64,000 bases of DNA from assembly GCF_947497555.1 (NCBI RefSeq), contig NZ_CANMGY010000007.1, positions 100,660-164,659 of the forward strand, given 5' to 3'. This stretch comes from an uncultured Umboniibacter sp. Lineage in GTDB: Bacteria > Pseudomonadota > Gammaproteobacteria > Pseudomonadales > DSM-25080. Position numbers and translations under genes: made by a program. The notes below the pieces were generated by a model, which made no database searches, had not been told where the DNA came from, and saw nothing but the letters and a program-made list of their open reading frames with translations. Positions 1-9,176 of the stretch are shown piece after piece (position 1 is the stretch's first letter; each line of letters begins with the position of its first letter).

Positions 1-1497
1 AACGAAACGAGCGATGTTCGACATCGCCTGAATAAGGGTTGCATCGGTGTAGTGATTGGGCGGTCTGGTGCGCTTAGCTTCGCTCATAATCCGATTAACC
101 CAAAGGGGAGTATCAGGCTGCCAGTTTGCGAGTGTTGTAGAGACATCATCCTTCGCGGGTAATGCTGCACGCCAGCCTATGTTATGAACAGCACGGGCTT
201 TCGCTTGGAAGTGTTCGTCTAGGCAGTTGAATAGCTGGATGTTATCGGTGTACTCATAGGCGCCAAGGAATTGAGCGGCGTAGTGCTCAGCCACCACGGT
301 ATAGATACTTCGCTCTGTGGAGGTTAGTAGGTCAAAGTTAGCTGGCTTCTCAGTGGGTATGATGGCGTGGTGAGCACTAATCTTTTTGTCATTAAAGGCC
401 TTGCTCTTTATTGATGTATCCAACTGAGCGAACCATTCTCTTGCGCCTAAGGACCGTTGAATTGCGACCAAAGTGTCGGGTGCCTGCTGATGCTGATCAA
501 CGGGCAGATATTGGCAGTCCGAGCGCGGGTAGGTGAGCAAACGATGCTTTTCATACAAGGACTGACAAGTATCTAGTACGGCTTTGGCGCTGAGTTTAAA
601 GCGGGATCCGGCGTAAACCTGGAGCCGAGATAAATTAAAGGGTAATGGGGCGCTCTTTGCCTGTTTCTGCGAATCGTTTTTAAGCAGCTGTACCGCTTGA
701 GCGGCCGCCTCGTTAACGAACTTATCAACCTGAAGCTTATCAATAGCATGACCATGATTATCCACACTAAGTTTGCTGTGTTGGTGATGGATCCATTGCG
801 CCTCAACCTGATCATTGAGCCGATCCGTAATGCGTGCCGTCAAATCGAAGTATTCGTGTGATTCAAACTCCTTGATCTCGTTATCACGCTTCACAATCAA
901 ACCCAGAATCGGTGTCTGAACCCGTCCTATCGACAGCACTGACTGCAAGCCCTGCTTACGACCAATTAGTGTCCAAGCTCGTGTTAGATTCATTCCATAA
1001 AGCCAGTCAGCTCTGGCACGAGCTAGCGCGGAGGTACTAAGTGGAGCATAGTCCCTATTATCTTCCAATTTATCTAGTGATCTGCGTACGGCTTTAAGGT
1101 TCATATCGGCGATCAAAAGCCGTTGTGTAGGACCCTTCCATTTAAGATGGTGGAGGACTTCGTCGACCAACAACTGTCCTTCACGATCTGGGTCTCCAGC
1201 GTGAATAACAAGCGAGGCTTTCTTGAGTAGACTTCGAAGGATGCTGAGCTGGCCTCGAGCGCTTGCCTTTGGTACATAGGCCCACGGATTGGGGACAATT
1301 GGAAGTGTGTCTCGGCTCCAGCGTTTAAAGCTATCGTCGTAGTGATCAGGTGGCGCCTGTTCCAGCAGATGACCAATACACCAGCTAACAGTGGTGTCGC
1401 CGACTTCAATATAGCCCTTTTGCTTGCTGCTCTTGCCGGGAAGTGCATCGGCAATAGCGCGGGCTAGGCTGGGCTTTTCGGCGATGATTAGCTTCAT
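1..1497 (-). CDS. topB: DNA topoisomerase III (3' end cut by window edge)
   Basis: Type IA topoisomerase that relaxes and decatenates DNA through a 5'-phosphotyrosine intermediate. The reading frame runs open from an ATG at 1497 to base 1, giving 499 residues of a family usually near 650. The N terminus MKLIIAEKPS and the HAGDPDREGQ stretch (about residues 99-108) form the Toprim metal-binding domain. The motif LTYPRSD carries the catalytic tyrosine at about residue 323, close to the Tyr328 of E. coli TopB. The C-terminal part lies outside the window, so the presence of zinc fingers cannot be judged. It is followed upstream by the terminator of mmsA and reads in the same direction, as a separate unit. 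Confidence 0.95.
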   Translation of the reverse strand, partial: MKLIIAEKPSLARAIADALPGKSSKQKGYIEVGDTTVSWCIGHLLEQAPPDHYDDSFKRWSRDTLPIVPNPWAYVPKASARGQLSILRSLLKKASLVIHAGDPDREGQLLVDEVLHHLKWKGPTQRLLIADMNLKAVRRSLDKLEDNRDYAPLSTSALARARADWLYGMNLTRAWTLIGRKQGLQSVLSIGRVQTPILGLIVKRDNEIKEFESHEYFDLTARITDRLNDQVEAQWIHHQHSKLSVDNHGHAIDKLQVDKFVNEAAAQAVQLLKNDSQKQAKSAPLPFNLSRLQVYAGSRFKLSAKAVLDTCQSLYEKHRLLTYPRSDCQYLPVDQHQQAPDTLVAIQRSLGAREWFAQLDTSIKSKAFNDKKISAHHAIIPTEKPANFDLLTSTERSIYTVVAEHYAAQFLGAYEYTDNIQLFNCLDEHFQAKARAVHNIGWRAALPAKDDVSTTLANWQPDTPLWVNRIMSEAKRTRPPNHYTDATLIQAMSNIARFV

Positions 1498-1595
1498 AGT
1501 TATTAGGCAGCTTGGTTCGGGATTGATAGGGGAATATAGCCATTTCGTGGTTGGCGGGTCAAGCGCGCAGATCAAAAGCTGACGATTAAGCGGGG

Positions 1596-1632
1596 AAATA
1601 AAAAGGGCCGCGAATCAGACGATTGCGGCCCT
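1596..1632 (-). terminator. Rho-independent terminator of the mmsA unit
   Basis: An 8-bp perfect stem (agggccgc at 1604-1611 with gcggccct at 1625-1632) is followed on the minus strand by a T-rich run. It starts about 18 bases after the mmsA stop and separates that unit from topB. Confidence 0.85.
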
Positions 1633-1649
1633 CTATTAAACGCTTTGAA

Positions 1650-3140
1650 TTACTTCAATGTAGGCATTGAGAATTCAGCAACGCTTGGCATGTCTGAAGG
1701 CCAGCGCTGAGTGATGGTCTTCATCTTAGTGTAGAAACGAACGCCGTCCTTGCCATGCATGTGCAATGGGCCGAACAATGAACGCTTCCAGCCACCGAAG
1801 CTGTGGAAAGCCATAGGCACTGGGATGGGGACGTTAACACCAACCATACCAACTTGGATGTAGTGAGTGAACTTACGTGCAGCGTCACCGTTACGGGTAA
1901 AGATAGTCGTTCCGTTACCGTACTCGTGATCGTTGATTAGACGACACGCCGTCTCGAAGTCAGGAACACGAACAATACAAAGAACTGGACCAAAGATCTC
2001 TTCTTTGTAGATACGCATTTCGTCAGTAACGTTATCGAACAAGCAAGCGCCCAAGAAGAAACCCTCTTCGTAGCCTTCGATGCTTAGATCGCGACCATCA
2101 ACAACTAGATCAGCACCTTCCTCAACACCTAGATCAACGTATGAGCGAACCTTCGCGTAGTGATCTGCTGAGACAAGTGGACCCATGTCAGGATCGTTAA
2201 CACCATTACCAACGGTCATGGCTTCAATCTTAGGAAGCAATTTAGCTTTTAATTCTTCAGCAGCCTCATCACCGACACATACCGCAACCGAAATTGCCAT
2301 GCAGCGCTCTCCCGCTGAACCGTAGGCTGCACCCATTAGCGCGTTAGCGGCTGAGTCAACGTCTGCGTCTGGCATGATAACCATGTGGTTCTTCGCGCCG
2401 CCGAGAGCCTGAACACGCTTACCGTGTGCGCTCGCTGTTGCGTAGATGTATTCTGCAATAGGGGTTGAGCCCACGAAGCTCACTGCTTCGATTTTCTGGT
2501 GCGTGAGGAGTGTATCAACTGCAACCTTGTCGCCATTGACTACGTTGAATACGCCATCAGGAAGACCAGCTTCTTTCAATAGTTCAGCAAGCTTAAGCGC
2601 AACGGAAGGGTTCTTCTCAGATGGCTTAAGGACGAAGGTGTTGCCCGACGCAATCGCGATAGGGAACATCCACATTGGAACCATTGCAGGGAAGTTGAAT
2701 GGAGTGATGCCCGCCACCACACCAAGTGGCTGCATTTCGCTCCAGCTGTCGATACCACGACCAACTTGGCTAGAATGCTCACCTTTTTGCAGGTGTGGGA
2801 TACCGGTTGCGAACTCAACAATCTCAAGACCACGCGTCAATTCACCAGCCGCATCCGACTTAACCTTACCGTGTTCTTCTGTGATGAGGGCGACAATCTT
2901 GTCAGCATCACGCTCAATAAGCGTCTTGAAGTTGAACATAATGCGTGCGCGATTAAGTGGCGTTGTGTCGCGCCACGCTGGGAAGGCGTCGTAGGCGACG
3001 TTGATTGCAGTTTCAACTGTTTCCACCGTTGCCATGGCAACCTCGTGAATAAGCTGTCCAGTTGCTGGGTTGGTTACCGGCTTAGGCTGGTTGTTGTCGG
3101 CGACGTGTTCGCCGTTAATAAAGTGACCAATAGTAGACAT
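1650..3140 (-). CDS. mmsA: CoA-acylating methylmalonate-semialdehyde dehydrogenase
   Basis: NAD-dependent oxidation of methylmalonate semialdehyde or malonate semialdehyde to propionyl-CoA or acetyl-CoA, in valine, beta-alanine and pyrimidine breakdown. The 496 residues match the family length. The catalytic cysteine is Cys280 in AGERCMAI, and the usual ALDH glutamate motif is replaced by the family-typical GGAKNH (about 247-252), which distinguishes it from ordinary aldehyde dehydrogenases. A GAGGT ribosome site precedes the ATG. The upstream partner is an omega-amino acid aminotransferase 41 bases away, which would supply malonate semialdehyde from beta-alanine. The propionyl-CoA it makes could feed the methylcitrate operon at 42-48 kb. 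Confidence 0.95.
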   Translation of the reverse strand: MSTIGHFINGEHVADNNQPKPVTNPATGQLIHEVAMATVETVETAINVAYDAFPAWRDTTPLNRARIMFNFKTLIERDADKIVALITEEHGKVKSDAAGELTRGLEIVEFATGIPHLQKGEHSSQVGRGIDSWSEMQPLGVVAGITPFNFPAMVPMWMFPIAIASGNTFVLKPSEKNPSVALKLAELLKEAGLPDGVFNVVNGDKVAVDTLLTHQKIEAVSFVGSTPIAEYIYATASAHGKRVQALGGAKNHMVIMPDADVDSAANALMGAAYGSAGERCMAISVAVCVGDEAAEELKAKLLPKIEAMTVGNGVNDPDMGPLVSADHYAKVRSYVDLGVEEGADLVVDGRDLSIEGYEEGFFLGACLFDNVTDEMRIYKEEIFGPVLCIVRVPDFETACRLINDHEYGNGTTIFTRNGDAARKFTHYIQVGMVGVNVPIPVPMAFHSFGGWKRSLFGPLHMHGKDGVRFYTKMKTITQRWPSDMPSVAEFSMPTLK

Positions 3141-3181
3141 AATTACCTCAAGTCTAGCGGCCGAAGCCGCTACTGTTTGTG

Positions 3182-4498
3182 TTAGTCAACGGCGTTAATC
3201 GCGTCGCCAAGTAAGTTGATAATTCGGTCAATCTGCTCTTTCTCAATGATAAGCGGAGGAGAGATTGCAATGATGTCACCGGTTTGACGAACTAGGGCAC
3301 CGGTTTCATAGACTTTCTTAAATACCTCGTAAGCACGAGCGCCAGGCTTGCCTTCGCGCGGCTGAAGTTCAACAGCACCAACCAGACCGTAGTTACGGAT
3401 ATCGATCACATTGTTGTGGCCTTTAAGGCTGTGTACCGCGTCTTCGAAATAGTGATGCAGTGACTTAGCGCGAGCGAATAGATCGTCTTCTTTGTAGACA
3501 TCTAAGGTCGCGATTGCGGCAGCACAGGCTACTGGGTGCGCAGAGTAAGTGTAACCGTGGAATAACTCAATAGCGCCGTTACCTGCTGCGAGGAAGGTTT
3601 CGTTGATATCCTTGCGAACAAATACTGCTCCCATCGGGATTACACCGTTGGTTAGGCCTTTAGCGGTAGTAATTAGATCGGGCGTTACTTCAAACTCGTC
3701 GGCCGCAAATGCTGCACCAACACGCCCGTAACCGGTAATTACTTCGTCAAAGATCAATAGGATATCGTGCTTGTCACACAACTCACGTAAACGCTTTAAG
3801 TAGCCCTTTGGTGGCAGGATTACACCCGCAGAGCCTGAAATTGGCTCAACAATTACCGCGGCAATGTTTTCAGCGTCGTGAAGGCCAACAAGGTCTTCAA
3901 GGTTGTTAGCAAGCTCAGTACCGTGGTCTGGAAGACCTTTACTAAAACGGTTCTTCTCAAGCAACGTATGCGGAAGATGGTCAACATCAAGCGTTTGGCC
4001 GAAGTGCTTGCGGTTCATTACGAGGCCGCCAACTGAAATGCCACCGAAGTTTACGCCGTGGTAGCCTTTAATACGGCCAACGAGTTTCGCTTTACCTGGC
4101 TTACCCTTGAGGCGCCAGTATGCACGAGCGATCTTCAAGGCTGTTTCGACTGATTCAGAACCGGAATTGGTGAAGAAAACGCTATCGAGACCTTTTGGAC
4201 TAATCTCAGTAAGGCGGTTAGCAAGTTCGAAGCCAATAGGATGGCCCATTTGGAAAGTCGGTGCGAAGTCCAGTGTGCTTAGCTGCTTAGTGACCGCTTC
4301 AGTGATCTTGCTGCGGTTGTGACCCGCGTTACAGCACCATAAGCCAGCAGTGCCATCAATAATTTGACGGTCATCATGAGTCGTATAGTGCATCCCATCA
4401 GCATGGGTAAGTAAGCGAGGGTCCGCTTTAAATGTAGTGTTAGCTGTGAACGGCATCCAGAAGGATTCCATTTCCTCGCGGCTTAGGTTAATCGCCAT
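3182..4498 (-). CDS. Omega-amino acid:pyruvate aminotransferase (class III)
   Basis: PLP enzyme predicted to transfer the terminal amino group of beta-alanine (or a related omega-amino acid) to pyruvate, giving malonate semialdehyde. Class III motifs are clear: FDEVITGYGR with Asp251, and the PLP lysine Lys280 in TTAKGLTNG. The N-terminal MPFTANTTFK is typical of beta-alanine:pyruvate transaminases. The frame is open to 4531, but the ATG at 4498 is preferred because GGAGAG lies just upstream and homologues begin there; it gives 438 residues. It heads a two-gene unit with mmsA. Substrate preference cannot be read from sequence; GABA or putrescine-derived amines are alternatives given puuD/puuA across the divergent promoter region. 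Confidence 0.9.
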   Translation of the reverse strand: MAINLSREEMESFWMPFTANTTFKADPRLLTHADGMHYTTHDDRQIIDGTAGLWCCNAGHNRSKITEAVTKQLSTLDFAPTFQMGHPIGFELANRLTEISPKGLDSVFFTNSGSESVETALKIARAYWRLKGKPGKAKLVGRIKGYHGVNFGGISVGGLVMNRKHFGQTLDVDHLPHTLLEKNRFSKGLPDHGTELANNLEDLVGLHDAENIAAVIVEPISGSAGVILPPKGYLKRLRELCDKHDILLIFDEVITGYGRVGAAFAADEFEVTPDLITTAKGLTNGVIPMGAVFVRKDINETFLAAGNGAIELFHGYTYSAHPVACAAAIATLDVYKEDDLFARAKSLHHYFEDAVHSLKGHNNVIDIRNYGLVGAVELQPREGKPGARAYEVFKKVYETGALVRQTGDIIAISPPLIIEKEQIDRIINLLGDAINAVD

Positions 4499-4784
4499 AG
4501 GTCTCTCCACGGTACACATAAACACGGTCACAAATCGCTACGGTGTTCATAATGTTGATTCAAGTGTTTGATTTATTTGACAGATACCATAATCATTTTT
4601 CTATTGGTGTTCAATATCTTTTACACTTGATTTTGAATTTTTTACCGGTCAACGATGATCTCAAAGTTGCCGCGGTATAGCGCCTCGTTAATGTACATAT
4701 TTACCGATGACCGTCATGTTTTGTTCATCTCTAGCGGGTATGATAGAGATCAGAAATTTAAGGTTCTGTTTTCTGGAGGCTCCC

Positions 4785-5522
4785 ATGAGTGCAACCGTAT
4801 TAGATATTACTTCTGCAGTCTTCGTACTGATGTTATGGATTGGTTATGCCCGCTTTGCGAGGCTTCGGGCTCGGACAAGCTTTAGCGTATCACGCGCGCT
4901 TCATACCCAACGACTATACTGGATTAAGCGCCTCTTAAAACGGGACAATCGTGTTGCAGATGTAGGGGTGCTCAGAGGGATAGAGCATAGTGTGATATTC
5001 TTCGCTTCCTCTACGGTGTTAGTTATTGGTGCTATGCTGACCATGCTATTTGGCAAAGGAATCGTAGACGTCGAAGTCATGAATATTCATGCCATTGCTG
5101 GGTGGGTCGGAGTCCCACGAGAGCTCAAAATGATCGGTGTGTTACTCATCTTTATTCACGCATTTTTCCAGTTCACTTGGGCGGTTAGGCAATATAGTTT
5201 TTTCTCTGTGATGTTAGGTAGTGCGCCAATGCCTGAAGAGCTTCCAGATTATACTGCGGAGGAAATAGAAGACGTCGCGGACGACCTTGCACGACTTGCT
5301 GATCGAGCAGGCCATGCTTTCAATTTCGGACTCCGAGCATGGTACTTTGCGCTAGCATTTTGTGGTTGGTTTATTTCACCCTACGCCATGTTGGTGGGGG
5401 CGATCATTGTCGTCTTGGTACTCTATAGACGTGAGTTTAGATCGAAATCATTGCACTCCATGGTGCAGTCGCTGAAGAGAGACAAGCTATACTGTGAGGG
5501 TTTGAGTGACAAACTTGACTAG
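4785..5522 (+). CDS. DUF599 family inner membrane protein
   Basis: A 245-residue membrane protein of the DUF599 family, function unknown. About four hydrophobic segments are visible: near the N terminus (VLDITSAVFVLMLWIGYA), around residues 80-95, around 115-135, and a C-terminal pair near 185-220. An acidic loop (PEELPDYTAEEIEDVADDLA) precedes the last helices. The frame is open from 4707, but the ATG at 4785 directly after TGGAGGC is chosen because the extra 26 residues look untranslated. It is divergent from the aminotransferase-mmsA unit and followed by the puuD-like gene 148 bases later. No functional link is evident. Confidence 0.8.
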   Translation: MSATVLDITSAVFVLMLWIGYARFARLRARTSFSVSRALHTQRLYWIKRLLKRDNRVADVGVLRGIEHSVIFFASSTVLVIGAMLTMLFGKGIVDVEVMNIHAIAGWVGVPRELKMIGVLLIFIHAFFQFTWAVRQYSFFSVMLGSAPMPEELPDYTAEEIEDVADDLARLADRAGHAFNFGLRAWYFALAFCGWFISPYAMLVGAIIVVLVLYRREFRSKSLHSMVQSLKRDKLYCEGLSDKLD

Positions 5523-5670
5523 TCTCGTACTTGTTAAGTTAAAAATCGCTAAATATTCAACGGAAAGTGTTGAAAAAAATTTACGGCAGTAGTAACTTCG
5601 AAAACGCAGTAATAATAATTAGCCATTATCAGTTGGCCTTCAATGAATGTTGGACCAGCGTAAGGATTTT

Positions 5671-6429
5671 ATGCGTGATGCTTTACCATTAATTGGTGTA
5701 ACCTCAGATCGAAGTATTGAGGCTCCTCACCACCTTCACCAAGTTGGTGAAAAATATGTCAAATCTATAGTCGATGGCGCTAATGGTTTACCGGTGATTA
5801 TTCCGGCTCTACCAAACGAAATCGATGTCGAAAAACTCCTCGATCGTCTCGACGGAGTAATGATTACCGGCTCTTATTCAATGCTAGAGCCACATCACTA
5901 TGACGGCCCAGCACTTCCGGCTGGTACCCTTATCGATCCCGCACGTGACGCTATGAGTATGGCGCTTATTAAGGGAGCGATAGCGAGAAAGATGCCAATT
6001 CTTTGTATCTGTCGAGGTTTTCAAGAATTAAATGTTGTGTATGGCGGCACGCTTTATCAAGCTGTCCACAATGAAGCGGGTATGCTCGATCACCGTGACG
6101 ATAAGTCGCTGACGTTCGCAGAGCAATACGCTCCCGTTCATGATCTAGAGTTAACCCAAGGTGGTTTATTGGCAAGCTTTGAGCTTGGCAATACGGTCCA
6201 AGTTAATTCGATTCACGAACAGGGAATCAAAGACTTAGGGCAGGGTCTACTCATCGAGGGACGAGCGCCTGACGGACTTATTGAAGCTATTCGTTTAGAT
6301 AGCGATGATCAGTTCTGTTTGGCGCTGCAATTTCACCCAGAATACCGAGTTAAAGAGAACGAATTCTATACGGCAATATTTAGTGCGTTTAGCGAAGCCG
6401 TTCGTTCATACCAGACAAGCAATAAGTGA
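5671..6429 (+). CDS. puuD: Gamma-glutamyl-gamma-aminobutyrate hydrolase (PuuD-like)
   Basis: Class I glutamine amidotransferase-fold peptidase C26 predicted to hydrolyse gamma-glutamyl-GABA to glutamate and GABA, the last step of the gamma-glutamylated putrescine route. The nucleophile is Cys114 in ILCICRGFQE, and the His-Glu pair sits in LQFHPEY near the C terminus. The ATG at 5671 has AAGGA five bases upstream; an in-frame ATG at 5647 lacks a ribosome site. It is nine bases ahead of puuA, so the two are co-transcribed. The oxidase (PuuB) and aldehyde dehydrogenase (PuuC) of the full pathway are not adjacent, although aldehyde dehydrogenases occur at 1.6 and 17.8 kb. Confidence 0.88.
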   Translation: MRDALPLIGVTSDRSIEAPHHLHQVGEKYVKSIVDGANGLPVIIPALPNEIDVEKLLDRLDGVMITGSYSMLEPHHYDGPALPAGTLIDPARDAMSMALIKGAIARKMPILCICRGFQELNVVYGGTLYQAVHNEAGMLDHRDDKSLTFAEQYAPVHDLELTQGGLLASFELGNTVQVNSIHEQGIKDLGQGLLIEGRAPDGLIEAIRLDSDDQFCLALQFHPEYRVKENEFYTAIFSAFSEAVRSYQTSNK

Positions 6430-6438
6430 GAAGTTCCC

Positions 6439-7776
6439 ATGACATCAATTACTAAGTGGATTGAAGAATACCGTATTACCGAAGTTGAGTGTTTAATGCC
6501 TGACATTACGGGTAACGCTCGCGGTAAGGTAATGCCCGCGTCGAAGTTTGAACGCGAAGAAATGAAACTACCCGAAGGCATCCTTATTCAAGCGGTGCAT
6601 GGTGAGTGGAGTGATGACTACTGGGAGCTCGTTGATCCAACGGATCGCGATATGATCATGCGCCCGGATCCAGATACTCTCTGTCTTGTTCCTTGGTGGG
6701 ATCAGGAACCTACGGCTCAGGTTATCCATGACGCTTACACTCCAGAAGGCGAGTTACATCCGTTGGCCGTTCGCTCAGTGCTTCGTCGCGTACTAAAGCG
6801 TTATGAAGAGCTTGGACTTCGTCCGGTTGTTGCACCAGAGGTTGAGTTCTATCTGGTGGCGAAAGAAAGTAATCCTGACTTCGAACTTAAGGCACCCATT
6901 GGTCGCTCAGGTCGCCCAGAAACAGCTCGTCAGAGCTACAGTATTGATGCGGTTAACGAGTTTGATCCAGTATTTGAACTAATGTACGACTACTGTGAGG
7001 CTCAGGGTATTGATGTTGACGCGCTTATTCACGAAAGCGGTGCAGCGCAAATGGAGATTAACTTCCTCCACGGGGATGCGCTACGTGCGGCGGATCAGGT
7101 ATTCATGTTCAAGCGTATTATGCGCGAAGCGGCAATGCGTCATGACATCTATGCCACTTTCATGGCTAAACCGATGAAAAACGAGCCAGGTTCAGCATTA
7201 CACTTCCACCAGAGTCTTTTGAGCGTTGAAACCGGAGAGAATGTTTTCTCTGATGAGAACGGTGAAGAAACAGAGCTCTTCCACCACTACATTGCGGGGC
7301 TGCAGAAGTACAGCCCAGCGTTGATGCCTTTCTTTGCGCCAAACGTGAACAGCTATCGTCGTATCGCGCCAGAAATCGCTGCGCCTACGAGCCTTCACTG
7401 GGGTTACGATAATCGTACCGTAGGACTTCGTGTGCCACTTTCGGGTCCCGAAGCGCGTCGTATCGAGAACCGCTTCCCAGGGGCTGATGCCAACCCTTAC
7501 CTAGCCATTGCCGCGACCTTAACCGCTGGCTTATTAGGTATGGAAGAGAAGCTTAAACCTACTGACGCATACGTGGGCAATGCCTATGACGAGCCAATTG
7601 GTTTGCCGCGCAGCTTGGAAGCAGCGCTTCGTTTACTCGACGAATGTGACGAAGTTAAAGGTGTATTCGGTGAGTCATTCTGTAAAGCCTATCATTCCGT
7701 TAAGATGACTGAGTTTGAGGCATTCCAGCAAGTAATTAGTTCATGGGAGCGTGAATACCTTCTATTGAGCGTTTAA
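6439..7776 (+). CDS. puuA: Gamma-glutamylputrescine synthetase / glutamine synthetase family
   Basis: ATP-dependent ligase of the glutamine synthetase superfamily, predicted to join glutamate to putrescine or another amine. The 445 residues fit PuuA and related GlnA-like ligases rather than true glutamine synthetase. Visible family motifs are the metal ligands in VEFYLV (about 135-140), the ATP/glutamate segment GSALHFHQSL, the flap region NSYRRIAPEIAAP, and NRTVGLRVP ending in the arginine of the phosphate site. The N-terminal PDITGNARGK is typical of the PuuA group. It is transcribed directly behind puuD and closed by a terminator at 7781. The acceptor amine (putrescine, spermidine or a monoamine) cannot be decided from sequence. 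Confidence 0.88.
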   Translation: MTSITKWIEEYRITEVECLMPDITGNARGKVMPASKFEREEMKLPEGILIQAVHGEWSDDYWELVDPTDRDMIMRPDPDTLCLVPWWDQEPTAQVIHDAYTPEGELHPLAVRSVLRRVLKRYEELGLRPVVAPEVEFYLVAKESNPDFELKAPIGRSGRPETARQSYSIDAVNEFDPVFELMYDYCEAQGIDVDALIHESGAAQMEINFLHGDALRAADQVFMFKRIMREAAMRHDIYATFMAKPMKNEPGSALHFHQSLLSVETGENVFSDENGEETELFHHYIAGLQKYSPALMPFFAPNVNSYRRIAPEIAAPTSLHWGYDNRTVGLRVPLSGPEARRIENRFPGADANPYLAIAATLTAGLLGMEEKLKPTDAYVGNAYDEPIGLPRSLEAALRLLDECDEVKGVFGESFCKAYHSVKMTEFEAFQQVISSWEREYLLLSV

Positions 7777-7780
7777 TGCT

Positions 7781-7818
7781 AAAGCCCGGGCCAAGTTACA
7801 GCTCGGGCTTTATTTTTA
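7781..7818 (+). terminator. Terminator after puuA
   Basis: Stem aaagcccg (7781-7788) with cgggcttt (7804-7811) followed by a T-rich tract, starting four bases after the puuA stop. Confidence 0.85.
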
Positions 7819-7856
7819 AATAATAAAGTAACAACTGTTTGAGAGGCGCAATATAA

Positions 7857-8732
7857 TTGCGAAATACTATGAGTGAGCAAATGATGTCAACGAAGTCCAC
7901 AATGAGTACTGGAAGATTACTCTACCAGTGTTTCAAATATCTTATTTATGCAGCATTAACCTATAACGTTTACGCATTCTTCGTGGAAGAGTGGGCCGCG
8001 TTCCACCATACATTCGGCGGTGAGCTAACAAGCGCTTCTCAATTAATTGAAGCGTTTACTGCTACCATTGACACGGCGGCTTGGGTGCTATTGCTATATT
8101 TATTCGAAGCCGAAACTTTCTTGATGAGTGATGCGCGCGTTAAGCGATATAAGGTTATTCTCATCGCAGTTAAAGCAGTATGTTACGCCTTTATCGTCTA
8201 TTCATGTTGGGGTTACATTTCAAAGGCGCTTTATCTATTAAACACTTCGCCGTTCGAAATCGCGAATACTTGTTCATTGATTGGTCAAAATTTCTCAATC
8301 ATGACGGACTTGGATGAATACACGACTCTGACCGCGGAAAGCTGTGGAGCTATTGCGAATAGTAACCTTCTGCAAATTAACGGTACCTCCATCATTGCTC
8401 CCGAGCTAACGTTCGCGGACGCAATCAAGTTAGCGGCGATTGATGTTATCAATGCTGCGACGTGGGTAGTGATCGTTATCGCACTGGAAGTGGATGTTCG
8501 TCTTCAGTTGGCTAACAAACTTACCGACCATGGCATGCGCGTTGGTTATGTAATCAAAGGCGTACTTTATGCAACTCTGTTTGCGTGCGCAGCGTACTGG
8601 GGCTTCTACGGTGATTTCTTAGATTTCTGGGATTCATTCCTATGGCTGCTTGGTTTCTTCATGATTGAGTTGAATATCTTTAAGTGGCACGAAGAAGTTA
8701 AGGAAGAAAAGGAAGCGTTAGCCGCTAGCTAA
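7857..8732 (+). CDS. Six-helix membrane protein of unknown function
   Basis: I do not recognise this 291-residue protein. It has roughly six hydrophobic segments (about residues 25-45, 68-88, 97-120, 190-212, 228-248 and 254-275). A large polar loop of about 65 residues between helices 3 and 4 contains two cysteines (NTCSL and ESCGA) that could form a disulfide in the periplasm. The C terminus is charged and probably cytoplasmic (KWHEEVKEEKEA). The TTG at 7857 is taken as start because GAGAGG lies ten bases upstream; ATG codons at 7869 and 7902 are alternatives without a good ribosome site. It has terminators on both sides, so it is monocistronic. Confidence 0.75.
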   Translation: MRNTMSEQMMSTKSTMSTGRLLYQCFKYLIYAALTYNVYAFFVEEWAAFHHTFGGELTSASQLIEAFTATIDTAAWVLLLYLFEAETFLMSDARVKRYKVILIAVKAVCYAFIVYSCWGYISKALYLLNTSPFEIANTCSLIGQNFSIMTDLDEYTTLTAESCGAIANSNLLQINGTSIIAPELTFADAIKLAAIDVINAATWVVIVIALEVDVRLQLANKLTDHGMRVGYVIKGVLYATLFACAAYWGFYGDFLDFWDSFLWLLGFFMIELNIFKWHEEVKEEKEALAAS

Positions 8733-8762
8733 CTCCTCTTTTTTTAAAGCTAATCGAAAATG

Positions 8763-8789
8763 CCTCGCTGTTTAGCGGGGTATTTTTTT
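8763..8789 (+). terminator. Terminator after the membrane protein gene
   Basis: Stem cctcgct (8763-8769) pairs with agcgggg (8774-8780) with one G-T pair, followed by a run of seven T. Confidence 0.85.
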
Positions 8790-9126
8790 GTCTCGAACTC
8801 ACGCTTTACGATCAACGATTTTTTTACGTGCTCTCACTTAAAATTAGTGTTGACCAAGTCTTAGATGGAGCCTTGATACCGGTTTCATTAACGCGTGAGT
8901 GCAGTTGAAAACTGCTGGGCTAGCTCAAGAAGGAAGATAGTGTCGTTTTGTAATCGAATTGGGATGATGCGGACATCTCGATTCCTTGGCCTGGGTGGGA
9001 ATTCAGATGACTTTCAATCCTCTAGGAAGCAGACTGTCGTCAAATTACGGACAATCGATATATTGAAAGAATTTTTTTGCTCTGCAAGGTTGGAGCAAAC
9101 TTTGGTTTTTAGATTGATTTAGGGAC
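8790..9126. other. Intergenic region without a supported gene
   Basis: This stretch lies between two convergent terminators. The only frame of any length (8895-9122, GTG start, 75 codons) lacks a ribosome site and resembles no family, so I leave it uncalled. No clear RNA structure is visible. Confidence 0.5.
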
Positions 9127-9154
9127 AAAAAAAAGGCGACCCGAGAGCCGCCTT
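9127..9154 (-). terminator. Terminator of fadL
   Basis: Stem aaggcg (9133-9138) with cgcctt (9149-9154). On the minus strand it is followed by an eight-base T run. It lies 22 bases after the fadL stop. Confidence 0.85.
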
Positions 9155-9176
9155 CTAGTGTTAACTATGTGCTAAA

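Noticed and set aside
2446..3185. Several open frames on the plus strand opposite mmsA
   Set aside because: They lie entirely within mmsA, which has clear family motifs. Such antisense frames are common in coding DNA and have no ribosome sites.
8895..9122. 75-codon frame starting with GTG
   Set aside because: It has no ribosome site, no recognisable composition and lies between two terminators. It is probably chance.
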